DNA of 55,750 nt from Bacillus zhangzhouensis (lineage in GTDB: Bacteria; Bacillota; Bacilli; Bacillales; Bacillaceae), in contig NZ_JOTP01000020.1 in the NCBI RefSeq assembly GCF_000715205.1, positions 1-55,750 of the forward strand. Reading direction: 5' to 3'. The position numbers and the translations under genes are program-made. How positions within the stretch are numbered: the stretch's first letter is position 1; every line of letters begins with the position of its first letter. Positions 8,820-17,246 of this stretch are shown here, piece by piece. The notes beneath the pieces are model-generated. The model did no database searches. It had not been told where the DNA came from and saw only the letters and a program-made list of their open reading frames with translations.

Positions 8820-9914
8820 ATGAGCACAGAACCTTTAAAACAACTTGATATGTGGATTCATCCTAAGGACCTGATTGAATTAAAAAAAGACATTTGGAAC
8901 GATGAACCTGTTGAGGCGATTCTGAAAACAGGCCAAATCAAATCACATATTTATGCTTCATACCGCGGGTCACACATTAGAAAGCTTAAGAAAAAGTCCT
9001 ATCAAATTGAATATCGAAAGCCAAAACAAAGACAAGGCGAATCCATCTTTCATTTAAATGCAGAGTACAATGACCCTTCTTTTATTCGAAACAGGCTGTC
9101 CTTTTATTTCTTCGAGCAGATGGGGGTGCTAAGCCCTGCTGCTTCTCATGTATTCCTGACCATTAATGGAAGAAAAGAGGGCATTTATTTAAAAATAGAA
9201 TCCGTCGATGAGTTATTTCTTCAAAAACGGCAGCTATCAGGAGGCGGTATTTATTATGCAGTAGATGACGACGCTAATTTCTCCCTTTTGAGTTCGTTTG
9301 ATAAAAAGCCCAAAAAGCATCTTCTTCTCGGGTACGAGAAAAAAACGGGTACATCAAGACATGACAAGCAACTGAGCGAATTTATTTACTTCCTCAACAC
9401 AGCAACAGACGACGTATTTGCAGAAAAAATCGAGCAATACCTTGATGTGACACAATATTTCCGCTGGCTCATTGGTGTGGTGTGCACCCAAAATTTTGAT
9501 GGCTTTGTTCATAACTACGCTCTTTATGTGAATGAACAAGGAAGGTTTCAAGTGCTTCCTTGGGATTATGATGCAACATGGGGCCGTGACATTCATGGAG
9601 AAGAAATGGCGTTCGATTATATCCCAGTAAGTGGATTTAACACATTAACTGCTAGATTACTAGATATTCCTTCGTTCAAGAGAGCCTATTATGCTCTTTT
9701 CCAGCATGTACTAGATACGCATTTTTCACAGGACCGTCTCTGTCCAATCATCGAGAAATGGCATGACTCGATTGAGCACCGCATCGGGGACGACCCATAT
9801 ACGAAAGATCGAAAAGAAGTACTACAGTCAGAGAGAGAGTTAATCCGGCAGTATATCAACAAAAGACGACGTTATTTACAGGCTGAGATTAGAAAAGAGA
9901 CATTGGGAACGTGA
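8820..9914 (+). CDS. cotH: spore coat protein kinase CotH
   Basis: 364-aa CotH-family atypical protein kinase. It closely resembles B. subtilis CotH as remembered: an early PKDLIELKKDIWNDEPV block, AYxxYRGSHIRKLKKKSY-type patch, FHLNAEYNDPS, and the Asp-rich active-site segments NFDGFVHNYALY and LPWDYDATWGRDIHGE near residues 220-260. CotH phosphorylates coat proteins such as CotB and CotG and organises the outer coat. An AGGAGG SD precedes the ATG. In B. subtilis the gene at this yisI-yisK position is the paralogue yisJ; the divergent cotG next door and sequence similarity favour the cotH name, but locus orthology is to yisJ. Confidence 0.85.
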   Translation: MSTEPLKQLDMWIHPKDLIELKKDIWNDEPVEAILKTGQIKSHIYASYRGSHIRKLKKKSYQIEYRKPKQRQGESIFHLNAEYNDPSFIRNRLSFYFFEQMGVLSPAASHVFLTINGRKEGIYLKIESVDELFLQKRQLSGGGIYYAVDDDANFSLLSSFDKKPKKHLLLGYEKKTGTSRHDKQLSEFIYFLNTATDDVFAEKIEQYLDVTQYFRWLIGVVCTQNFDGFVHNYALYVNEQGRFQVLPWDYDATWGRDIHGEEMAFDYIPVSGFNTLTARLLDIPSFKRAYYALFQHVLDTHFSQDRLCPIIEKWHDSIEHRIGDDPYTKDRKEVLQSERELIRQYINKRRRYLQAEIRKETLGT

Positions 9915-10036
9915 GGATGATTTCGAATTTTGTCACTTTATTACTCATATTGACGAAACAGCTTTTTTTATAGAAAAATAGGGTATACTAACCATATCCT
10001 TCTATTTGATAAAAAATGTGAGAGTTGGCGTCCGTT

Positions 10037-10198
10037 ATGATCAATTATGAAATTGAACAAAAAAGATTACATTTAATTGAGACTGCAAAAAAATTCGGTA
10101 TGAATGCTGAAGAAACCATCAGGTGCAGTCAAGAGCTTGACACACTCTTAAATAAAGGCATCAAATACACCTCTAAAGAATGCTCGAATAAAGGGTAA
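10037..10198 (+). CDS. yisI: Spo0E-like Spo0A~P phosphatase YisI
   Basis: 53-aa protein, a helical hairpin of the Spo0E family with the signature SQELD at residues 31-35 (SxxxD active-site pattern). Such proteins dephosphorylate Spo0A~P in the cytoplasm and hold back sporulation; YisI is one of three Spo0E-type proteins in B. subtilis and lies at the same place next to the gerP operon. Two C-terminal region cysteines are not part of the family motif. The SD is weak (GAGAG about 12 nt upstream). Confidence 0.85.
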   Translation: MINYEIEQKRLHLIETAKKFGMNAEETIRCSQELDTLLNKGIKYTSKECSNKG

Positions 10199-10244
10199 AC
10201 CATACACCTCATTCCTCTCATCAAAAGCTTTTAAAAAGACAATC

Positions 10245-10271
10245 ACACATTAAAAGACCCATCATAAGCTA
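10245..10271 (+). promoter_or_regulatory. sigma-K promoter of the gerP operon
   Basis: ACAC (from 10245) and CATAAGCTA (10263-10271) match the sigma-K pattern (mAC, about 16 bp, CATAnnnTA). It is 55 bp before gerPA. gerP is a mother-cell, sigma-K-dependent operon in other bacilli. Confidence 0.65.
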
Positions 10272-10325
10272 TGGTGAAACGCCCAAAAACAAAGCGCCCT
10301 AATTTTATAAAGGATGTGCACCGCT

Positions 10326-10547
10326 ATGCCGGCTATTGTTGGAGCCTTTAAAGTAAATGCCGTCGGAACGAGCGGAGTCGTTCATGTTGGAGACTGCATC
10401 ACCATTTCTCCAAATAGTCAGGTTAAAACGTTTGCTGGCGCAGGCAGTTTTAACACTGGTGATCAATTGCGCATCAGCAACTATAAGAGTGTAACAAATA
10501 CGTACGACAGTGATGTCATTGATCAACCGCTTGTTGGTAACTTGTAA
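10326..10547 (+). CDS. gerPA: spore germination protein GerPA
   Basis: 73-aa GerPA/GerPF-family protein. The start is [13 protein letters not shown], four codons inside a longer frame, because AAAGGA lies about 10 nt before this ATG and the family begins MPAIVG. Low-molecular-weight GerP proteins are made in the mother cell and make the spore coat permeable to germinants. The V-x-V-GD block ([14 protein letters not shown]) is the family core repeated in GerPF. First gene of six. Confidence 0.93.
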   Translation: MPAIVGAFKVNAVGTSGVVHVGDCITISPNSQVKTFAGAGSFNTGDQLRISNYKSVTNTYDSDVIDQPLVGNL

Positions 10548-10561
10548 GGAGTGAGAATCCG

Positions 10562-10795
10562 TTGAACTTCTATATTAATCAAGCGATACAAATTAATTAT
10601 TTACGCGTGGAGTCTGTCAGTAACTCATCTGTTCTGCAAATTGGGAGTGCTGGATCAATCAAGGCGCTTTCCAACCTGTATAACACAGGCAGCTACGTAG
10701 AATCAGCACCTGCCGCAGCAGGCTCACAAGGAATTGAAGAATCTCAAGGCGCAAGCACAGCACCTTTTGTACCGCTTCAGTCACCAACAACTTAA
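10562..10795 (+). CDS. gerPB: spore germination protein GerPB
   Basis: 77-aa GerPB, start TTG preceded by AAGGAGTGAG. The N-terminal NFYINQAIQINYLRVESVSNSS and SVLQIGSAG are the GerPB core; the tail is Gln/Ala/Ser/Pro rich. Part of the coat-permeability operon, 14 nt after gerPA. Confidence 0.92.
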   Translation: MNFYINQAIQINYLRVESVSNSSVLQIGSAGSIKALSNLYNTGSYVESAPAAAGSQGIEESQGASTAPFVPLQSPTT

Positions 10796-10826
10796 GTTCA
10801 TCTGCAATCCCCGGAGGTGTATGTAA

Positions 10827-11441
10827 ATGTATGACTATCAAAGCAACGCTTCACAAGTGTATGGCATCATTCAAAAACAAACACAGCAAATCATGATGCT
10901 TGAAAAAAGGCTTAACGAGCTTCAGCAGGAAATGCAAATGATCAAAGACAAACCGACAACGAATATTGAACGGATTGATTATCAATTTGATCAACTGAAA
11001 ATCGAGCGGCTGGAAGGTACATTGAATATCGGCCTCAATCCATCTGATCCAAACAGTGTTCAAAATTTTGAAGTGGGCCAAACAACAACCCCGGGAATTG
11101 GAATGATGCAGCAAGAAATGGCTGATCAATTTTTCAATCAAACACGCCAGCTTGTCGATGCATTCTTAAATGAAGAAGCACCAGAACTTCTTGAAGAACT
11201 AGAGCAGCGATATGAAGGCTCTCTTGATGAAAGCAATAAACACCATATCATTGAGGACATTCGAAAACAAATTGACAGCAGGATCAAATACTATGCAGGA
11301 CAGCTGCCACATCGTGAAGATATGACACCGCTGCAGCGTTCAGAGCAAATTGCTGAATATGTGAAGCATGATGTGAAGCGGGCGATTGAGCATTTTTTAG
11401 CCCATATTCCAAGTGAAACGAAAGGAGAGGAAAACGGATGA
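10827..11441 (+). CDS. gerPC: spore germination protein GerPC
   Basis: 204-aa GerPC, the largest protein of the operon. An N-terminal amphipathic coiled coil (residues about 15-40, MMLEKRLNELQQEMQ) is followed by a central region with LNIGLNPSDP and a charged helical C-terminus. GGAGG lies upstream of the ATG. It is needed for germinant access through the coat and shares an ATGA overlap with gerPD. Confidence 0.92.
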   Translation: MYDYQSNASQVYGIIQKQTQQIMMLEKRLNELQQEMQMIKDKPTTNIERIDYQFDQLKIERLEGTLNIGLNPSDPNSVQNFEVGQTTTPGIGMMQQEMADQFFNQTRQLVDAFLNEEAPELLEELEQRYEGSLDESNKHHIIEDIRKQIDSRIKYYAGQLPHREDMTPLQRSEQIAEYVKHDVKRAIEHFLAHIPSETKGEENG

Positions 11442-11614
11442 ATTTCACAGTTGTCAACCGCAACATCGAGACCGGAAGCATTAAAGTAGTTGGGGTATCG
11501 TCCTCTTCCCTATTCATCATCGGGGACACAGACCATGTACAATTATCCTCGATTTTCGATACACCGCCAGAATCTCTTATCATTGGACCGTTTGTTCCTC
11601 TGGCACCTCGATAA
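11438..11614 (+). CDS. gerPD: spore germination protein GerPD
   Basis: 58-aa GerPD. It has the same beta-type core as GerPB (IKVVGVSSSSLFIIGD, residues 15-30) and a Pro-rich C-terminus. AAAGGAGAGG precedes the ATG, which overlaps the gerPC stop (ATGA); its own stop overlaps the gerPE start (TAATG). Tight overlaps indicate coupled translation. Confidence 0.92.
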   Translation: MNFTVVNRNIETGSIKVVGVSSSSLFIIGDTDHVQLSSIFDTPPESLIIGPFVPLAPR

Positions 11615-12045
11615 TGATTAAGCGCACATCTCAAGTGAAGTTCTCGAAGGTGAATTCTGTCGGGATTTCGAGTGTCGTTCAAATTGGTGATACACAGGAG
11701 CTATGCCCGAAGGTCAAGGTGTTAGCTGTTCAACGGACGCTTAGTTTGTTTTATGGCTATGAAGCAGAAAACTTAAATGCGAAAGAATTTGAAGTGTATT
11801 ATGAGCCGATTCCATTGATGCTGCCAGAACGAACAGTTAGAACGGCATTTTACCATGAAAAGCCTGTGATTAAAGTTTCTTCGATACATGTAGAAGGGGT
11901 ATCATCGTCCTCTGTCTATCAAATCGGTTCTACTTGTAGAATGAATGGCATAGCGCGAGTGAAGCATATTCGAGAGTTATTTAGCAACGACGAAAGTCCG
12001 CCAAACTCACAAGTGGACCTACCTGCGCATATGATGGTGATATGA
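11614..12045 (+). CDS. gerPE: spore germination protein GerPE
   Basis: 143-aa GerPE. It contains two copies of the small GerP core, VNSVGISSVVQIGD near residues 13-26 and VEGVSSSSVYQIGS near residues 94-107, suggesting internal duplication of the module seen singly in GerPB and GerPD. It starts one base inside the gerPD stop codon. Confidence 0.92.
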   Translation: MIKRTSQVKFSKVNSVGISSVVQIGDTQELCPKVKVLAVQRTLSLFYGYEAENLNAKEFEVYYEPIPLMLPERTVRTAFYHEKPVIKVSSIHVEGVSSSSVYQIGSTCRMNGIARVKHIRELFSNDESPPNSQVDLPAHMMVI

Positions 12046-12067
12046 CTTCGAATAAAGGATGTCGATT

Positions 12068-12286
12068 ATGCCAGCAATTGTCGGACCCATTTACATTAAC
12101 TCTATTTCTGGAGGCGTCGTAAACGTCGGTGACTCATTTTACCTTTCGCCTAAAAGTTCGTCAAAATCTGCTTTAGGCTCTGGAGCGGGGAATACCGGAG
12201 ATTTCTTGATATTAAATAATGGCATCAGCGCCACCAACTATGTGGATCCTGACTTAAATGATCAGAATATGGTAGGCAATGCATAA
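12068..12286 (+). CDS. gerPF: spore germination protein GerPF
   Basis: 72-aa GerPF, a paralogue of GerPA. The start is placed at MPAIVGPIYINS, nine bases inside a longer frame, because AAAGGA sits eight bases upstream and the family begins MPAIVG. The core VVNVGDSFYLSPKSS matches the GerPA block. Last gene of the operon. Confidence 0.93.
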   Translation: MPAIVGPIYINSISGGVVNVGDSFYLSPKSSSKSALGSGAGNTGDFLILNNGISATNYVDPDLNDQNMVGNA

Positions 12287-12330
12287 AGCGACTCCTCTAT
12301 ACCCATTTCATTTAGAGGAGTGCTTTTTTA
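12287..12330. terminator. terminator between gerPF and yisB
   Basis: Nine-bp stem ACTCCTCTA / TAGAGGAGT followed by GCTTTTTTA on the plus strand; it terminates gerP and lies at the 3' end of the convergent yisB. Confidence 0.8.
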
Positions 12331-12333
12331 TGC

Positions 12334-12633
12334 TTATTTCTGTCTGCGTTGTCTCGATTTTTTTGTTTTGACCAGCTTGCTTGCCGGCTGTTTTCGAATC
12401 CATTTGATGTACGGAACAAGCTTTTCATCTTGTCTTAGCGCATCAAGCGTGTTCAAACGTGCGGCAAGCTCCTGGTTTGTAAAGAGGGCATGCACTTGTT
12501 TATGGCAAGGGATGCACAGGAAGGCAGTTGGTAAAAATGCCCCACCTTCTTCTCTTGGCGTTAAGTGATGTTCCGTGAGCAAGACATCTTGTCTTCCGCA
12601 CAGCTCACATAATCCAATCGTTTGCTTTGCCAC
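12334..12633 (-). CDS. yisB: HNH endonuclease-like protein YisB
   Basis: 99-aa HNH-fold protein. A CELCG pair, TEHHLTP (HH of the HNH core), and CIPCHKQVHALF provide the zinc cysteines and catalytic histidines. The C-terminus is very basic (KTKKSRQRRQK). GTG start with AGGTGA upstream. It follows sbcC by about 20 bp, so it is probably co-transcribed with the repair genes; its substrate is unknown. Confidence 0.85.
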   Translation of the reverse strand: MAKQTIGLCELCGRQDVLLTEHHLTPREEGGAFLPTAFLCIPCHKQVHALFTNQELAARLNTLDALRQDEKLVPYIKWIRKQPASKLVKTKKSRQRRQK

Positions 12634-12652
12634 CCTGTCATCACCTCAACAT

Positions 12653-15600
12653 TTACATTAATTCCATTGATACCGTTGTCCCTTTCCCGCTTGGATCTGC
12701 TGGATGGACAATCAGTTTCTTCGGCAGTCTCATCTTCAATTCTTCCACATGGCTGATCACACCAACTGCTAAATTTTGAGACTGTAGTTTCTCTAGTGCC
12801 GTAATTACCGTATCCAACAAGTCTTGATCGAGTGTACCGAATCCTTCATCAAGGAAGAAGAATTGCAGCGGGAACTCACCTCTCAGCTGGATTTGTGCGG
12901 AAAGAGCAAGCGCAAGCGCCAATGACGTCAGGAAAGTTTCTCCGCCAGACAAGCTGGACACCGGGCGTCTGACACCGCCATTGGCATCATCACGCATCAC
13001 AAAGCCACCTTCTGAGTCGACTTCAATTGCATACCTTTGTCTTGTCAAAATGCCAAGACGGGCTGATGCATCACGGCTGACACTTTCTAACTGTTCTTCT
13101 GCTAAGAACTCAACAAACGTATTCCCTTTAAAAACGGTTTGCAGCTTATCAAGCCGATCAATTTCTTGTTGCAGTACTTCCAAGCGTTCATGAATACTTG
13201 CAAAGCGCTGATGATTTTCTTCAATCACACGCAGGTGTTCATGTGCAGACCCGCTCATCACTGTCGCTTCTTCCAATTCCTTTTCTGCCGCTTCTTTTCT
13301 AAATTGAACATCTGTCCACTGCTCTTCATCTAGTGACTCATCTTTCAGCTGTTCAGAAATTCGCTTTAAGTTTGCAGCACATTGCTTTCTTTTATCCTCA
13401 AATTCCTCAATTTCCTGTTTGACCGTAAGACGTAATGCTTGATCCATGAAAGCAGACTCAATCTCCTCTGGCTTATGAAAAGGAGAAGACTCTGTTTCTT
13501 TTTGCCATGCTGCTTCAGCTTCTTGTTTTCGCCGGTTAGCCTCTTGGAGTTGACGCTCACTGCTTGAAAAATGGCTTTGCGCCTCACTAAACAGTTGCTG
13601 CGCATGCTTTAATTGCTGGTACGATTGCTGCTCTGTCTCATTTAGATGAGCAAGAGACTGTTCAACCTCGATGAGTTCATCAGAAATAGAGGCTGCTTTT
13701 AATGGATATCGTCCTATATCTGTTTCATACTGATGGATGAGCTTCTGCTGACTTTCTAGCTGATGCGCTAGTTTATCAAGCTCCTTCTCTACATCGTATA
13801 TCGTTGTTTGCAGCTGCTCTTTTATCTGCTGTTTTTCTTCTAAAAACGAAATACTTTTCTCAATACGCTCTTTATAGCCTTCTGCTTGTTGGTCCTTTTC
13901 ATCTATTTGCTTTTGCATCTCTTGCACTTGGCTCAATGTAAAGCGCGGGAAGGCCTGCTCAAATTGTGTTGTTTGCTCTGAAAGCTCAGATTGAAGCTCC
14001 TTGATCAGCACCTCTAATTCTTGAATACGCTGCTGTTCAAATGTCAATTGCTCTGCCATTTTGCTCATCTCTGCTGCTTGATCATGGGTTTCATCCATTA
14101 AACGAGCACGTTTACGTTCAACTTCTTGAATATCTTGTTTCATGCCTTTCCATTCTTGAATCAGATGATGCAAGGACTGCGGATTTTGCACTGTTTCTAC
14201 TGCTGCAGCTACTTCCGCACCGGGGGCTTTTTGAGATAAAAAGGCGAACTGCTTTACTAATTGATTGGCATGCGTTTCTAGCAGCTGCTTTGCTGCATAC
14301 ATGTCTCTAGCATATTCCTCTGCTTGCTTGAGCTCTTTGTCTATTCTTTGAATGACTTCATCGATTTGGGCAACAGTTTCTTCATGGTCATTGGCTATCG
14401 CAGCCTTTGGATCATGATGAATCGACCCACAAACGGGACATGGCTCACCATCTACTAGCTCTGCCGCTAATTCTTTTCTTAATTCTGCTGCCCTTACAGC
14501 ATCACGCTGTTTTAATTTTTCGAGCTTCTGCTTTTGTTCTCTCTTACTCCATTCTGTAAGAGCTCGCTCAAATTCACATACATAAAAATAAAGTTGTTCA
14601 ATCGCTTGAAACGATTGGTCTATTTTTTCATGAGAATCTTTTTGCTGTTTTTGAAGCTTTTCATAAGCTTCTGCAGCCTGTGAGGATCGCTTTTTTAGCT
14701 CCCCAATCTTTTGTTCTTCCTTTTGAATGCTCTGATTGATTCTTTGCACATTTTCACTTAAACGCAAAGCCTCCTGTACACTTTTCCGCTCTTTTACAGA
14801 GACTTGTAATTGCTCCAGCTCACGCTTCAGCTGTGTTTGTTTCGTCAGTGCACGCTCTAATAGAGATTGGAGATTCTCTGCTTCTGCTTTTTTTTGTATC
14901 AATTGCTGCGCTTTTTCATTTTTTTGCTGCTCGAGTCCCGTCTTTTCCTGAAGAGCCGCCTCTTTTTTCCGTTCAATTTCCTTTAACTGAATCAGCTGTT
15001 CTTTCTTTTGAAGAAGCGCTGGCTCAGTCTCTATTTTTTTCTGACGCGCTCGCTCATATTCCTGCGTCATTTGATCATAGATCGTTCGTTGATGAAGTAA
15101 CAGTTTTTCTGCTTCCTGCTTCTCATTTGACGCTTGGGAAAGCTGCTGTTCAGCCTTTGTTAATGCATCCGCATAGGGCTTTAATGTCTCTGCTTGCTCC
15201 GCGATGTTGAGTTGAGTTTTTTTCTCTTCCATCTTTGGCACCAACAGGTTGAGCTTGTTTTGTTCAGTCTCATACGCCTCTTGTTCTTTTTGATACTGCC
15301 AAATCGCTTGTGCCTTTGTAAAAGCAGTTAACGCTTTGTCCCGCATTTGTTTTTTCTCAAGAAAAATGACCTTTGCCTGCTCAGCGGCTTCCTTCGCTTT
15401 TGCTAATGCCTCTGGGCCAGCTTCTCCTAAACCATTCAGTTCAGCCAGCAGTTCATTTTTCTGCCCATACCGGTTCTGAGCCTTTGCACGCAAACGCTTA
15501 ACGAGCTGATCACCATACTTTTCTAGATTAAACAAACGCTGAAGCATTTGGCGTCTGTCGGCTCCTTTCAATGAAAGGAATTCAGCAAACTTCCCTTGTG

Positions 15601-16048
15601 GTAAGACAACCGCTCTCGTAAAGTCATCAATTGTTAATCCAAGTAATTCTTCTATTTTACGATTGACCTCACTCGCTTTATCTGCAAGAACTGTCTGCGT
15701 ATCACTGATTTCAATCAGGCGGCATAATGACGTTCTGACTTTCATTTCATCTGCCCGCTTGAAAGCACGTTCAACTTTATAAGAAATGTGATGCTCCTTT
15801 TGCAAAGCGAATGTAAAGGAAACCGACAGTTTTTCTTCAGCTTGGTTCAAAATACCATGTGTATTATTTAACGCACGTTCGACTTTGCCATAGAGTGCTA
15901 GTGTCATGGCATCTAATATGGATGACTTTCCGCTTCCTGTCGGTCCAAAAATGCCAAACACACCCGCTTCACATAAAGAGCTAAAGTCAATGGTTTGTTC
16001 TTCTCTGAAGCTATGAAGTCCTTTAATGGTTAGCGTGATCGGCTTCAA
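12653..16048 (-). CDS. sbcC: exonuclease SbcCD subunit C
   Basis: 1131-aa SMC/Rad50-type ATPase. Walker A GPTGSGKSS at residues 35-43; two long coiled-coil arms meeting at the zinc hook CPVCG near residue 534; ABC signature SSLSGGETF and Walker B FFLDEGFGTLD near the C-terminus. With SbcD it forms the dimer that cleaves DNA hairpins and protein-blocked ends. It starts with TTG overlapping the sbcD stop (TTGA), a tight translational coupling. Confidence 0.96.
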   Translation of the reverse strand: MKPITLTIKGLHSFREEQTIDFSSLCEAGVFGIFGPTGSGKSSILDAMTLALYGKVERALNNTHGILNQAEEKLSVSFTFALQKEHHISYKVERAFKRADEMKVRTSLCRLIEISDTQTVLADKASEVNRKIEELLGLTIDDFTRAVVLPQGKFAEFLSLKGADRRQMLQRLFNLEKYGDQLVKRLRAKAQNRYGQKNELLAELNGLGEAGPEALAKAKEAAEQAKVIFLEKKQMRDKALTAFTKAQAIWQYQKEQEAYETEQNKLNLLVPKMEEKKTQLNIAEQAETLKPYADALTKAEQQLSQASNEKQEAEKLLLHQRTIYDQMTQEYERARQKKIETEPALLQKKEQLIQLKEIERKKEAALQEKTGLEQQKNEKAQQLIQKKAEAENLQSLLERALTKQTQLKRELEQLQVSVKERKSVQEALRLSENVQRINQSIQKEEQKIGELKKRSSQAAEAYEKLQKQQKDSHEKIDQSFQAIEQLYFYVCEFERALTEWSKREQKQKLEKLKQRDAVRAAELRKELAAELVDGEPCPVCGSIHHDPKAAIANDHEETVAQIDEVIQRIDKELKQAEEYARDMYAAKQLLETHANQLVKQFAFLSQKAPGAEVAAAVETVQNPQSLHHLIQEWKGMKQDIQEVERKRARLMDETHDQAAEMSKMAEQLTFEQQRIQELEVLIKELQSELSEQTTQFEQAFPRFTLSQVQEMQKQIDEKDQQAEGYKERIEKSISFLEEKQQIKEQLQTTIYDVEKELDKLAHQLESQQKLIHQYETDIGRYPLKAASISDELIEVEQSLAHLNETEQQSYQQLKHAQQLFSEAQSHFSSSERQLQEANRRKQEAEAAWQKETESSPFHKPEEIESAFMDQALRLTVKQEIEEFEDKRKQCAANLKRISEQLKDESLDEEQWTDVQFRKEAAEKELEEATVMSGSAHEHLRVIEENHQRFASIHERLEVLQQEIDRLDKLQTVFKGNTFVEFLAEEQLESVSRDASARLGILTRQRYAIEVDSEGGFVMRDDANGGVRRPVSSLSGGETFLTSLALALALSAQIQLRGEFPLQFFFLDEGFGTLDQDLLDTVITALEKLQSQNLAVGVISHVEELKMRLPKKLIVHPADPSGKGTTVSMELM

Positions 16049-17220
16049 GTCGCTTCCTCCTCTTGCATTTCATTGGCAAGCTCTAAAAACAGCTTGACTG
16101 TTTTTTCATCAGGCAGACCGCCTCCTGTCTGACGCTCATAAAATTTCACGAACCGCTCTTCGATTGAGAGCTTTTCCACTTGTTTTTGTTCTTCCATTTG
16201 CTGTAATTCTTTGAACTTTGGTCTAATGTGGACAAAACCACTATGCTGCTTTCGGAGCTGATGGATCTCTTCAATGGACAGTTGATCTGTTAAATGAATC
16301 TCTAAATCAATCCAGGCATGAAGATCCCGTTTCTCATCTAGCCACTCGTGTACTTGACTCAGCCCCTCAGTCGCCTTCCATTTCACAAGTGGTTTACCGC
16401 TTGATAAAAACACTTCTTTCCAGCTTGCTTTTTCATTAGGCTTTGCATCTACAATGGTGACTGATTTGGCATAGCCTGACTCTGAAAAGCTATAAGCAAG
16501 CGGTGATCCAGAATAGCGGGCAATCGTTTTGGCACGTTTGATTGTTTGCGGACGATGCAAATGACCGAGTGCGACATAACAAGCGGCCTCGGGCAGACTT
16601 TCAGCCGCAACAGTATATGCACCTCCTACTTCAATCGGTCTTTCTGAATCTGTTTGGCTTCCTCCTGCCACATAAATATGGCTCGTTGCGATATTGACCG
16701 TATCAGCTTGGAATTGAGCACTTAAATGTTGAAACGCTTGTTGTATTTTTAAATTATAATGATCACGAAGCAGTTTCTCTTCAAATGTTTCAGCCAGCAC
16801 CTCATTTAGCCTCGCCTCGGACGGATAAGCAAGTGCTGCAATGGATAGACGTTCACTTGAAGAAGGAACATTGACGCGGATGATGTCATTTGTCGGATAG
16901 CCAATTAAATGAATTCCCTGATCATTTGTTAAAGGAGATGCGGCTGATAAGCGATCCGGATTATCATGGTTACCTGAGATGACCACAACCTGACGCTTTC
17001 CTTTATCAGATAATGCAGACAGACTTTCATAAAAAAGCTGCTCTGCTCTAGCAGGTGGGTTCACTGTATCAAAGGCATCTCCAGCCATCACAATGACATC
17101 AATGTGTTCGTCTTTGACGATTTGATACAGCTCATCTAAAAACTGAGCTTGCTCGTCAAGCCGGCTTCGGCCTTCAAGGGTTTTCCCTAAATGCCAATCC
17201 GCCGTATGCAAAATCCTCAT
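16045..17220 (-). CDS. sbcD: exonuclease SbcCD subunit D (Mre11-like nuclease)
   Basis: 391-aa metallophosphoesterase. Motifs in order: HTADWHLGK, GDAFDTVNPPA, GNHDNPDRL, SHIYVAGG and GHLHRPQ, the five metal-binding segments of Mre11/SbcD. The start is the ATG three codons inside the longest frame, because the upstream GTG falls within the SD GAGAGGTG. It follows addA closely, so addB-addA-sbcD-sbcC(-yisB) form one repair operon. Confidence 0.95.
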   Translation of the reverse strand: MRILHTADWHLGKTLEGRSRLDEQAQFLDELYQIVKDEHIDVIVMAGDAFDTVNPPARAEQLFYESLSALSDKGKRQVVVISGNHDNPDRLSAASPLTNDQGIHLIGYPTNDIIRVNVPSSSERLSIAALAYPSEARLNEVLAETFEEKLLRDHYNLKIQQAFQHLSAQFQADTVNIATSHIYVAGGSQTDSERPIEVGGAYTVAAESLPEAACYVALGHLHRPQTIKRAKTIARYSGSPLAYSFSESGYAKSVTIVDAKPNEKASWKEVFLSSGKPLVKWKATEGLSQVHEWLDEKRDLHAWIDLEIHLTDQLSIEEIHQLRKQHSGFVHIRPKFKELQQMEEQKQVEKLSIEERFVKFYERQTGGGLPDEKTVKLFLELANEMQEEEAT

Positions 17221-17246
17221 GTGATTCACCTCTCATTCCGATACAT

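Noticed and set aside
14041..15210. Long plus-strand frames opposite sbcC
   Set aside because: Antisense shadows of the coiled-coil coding region; no SD and implausible composition.
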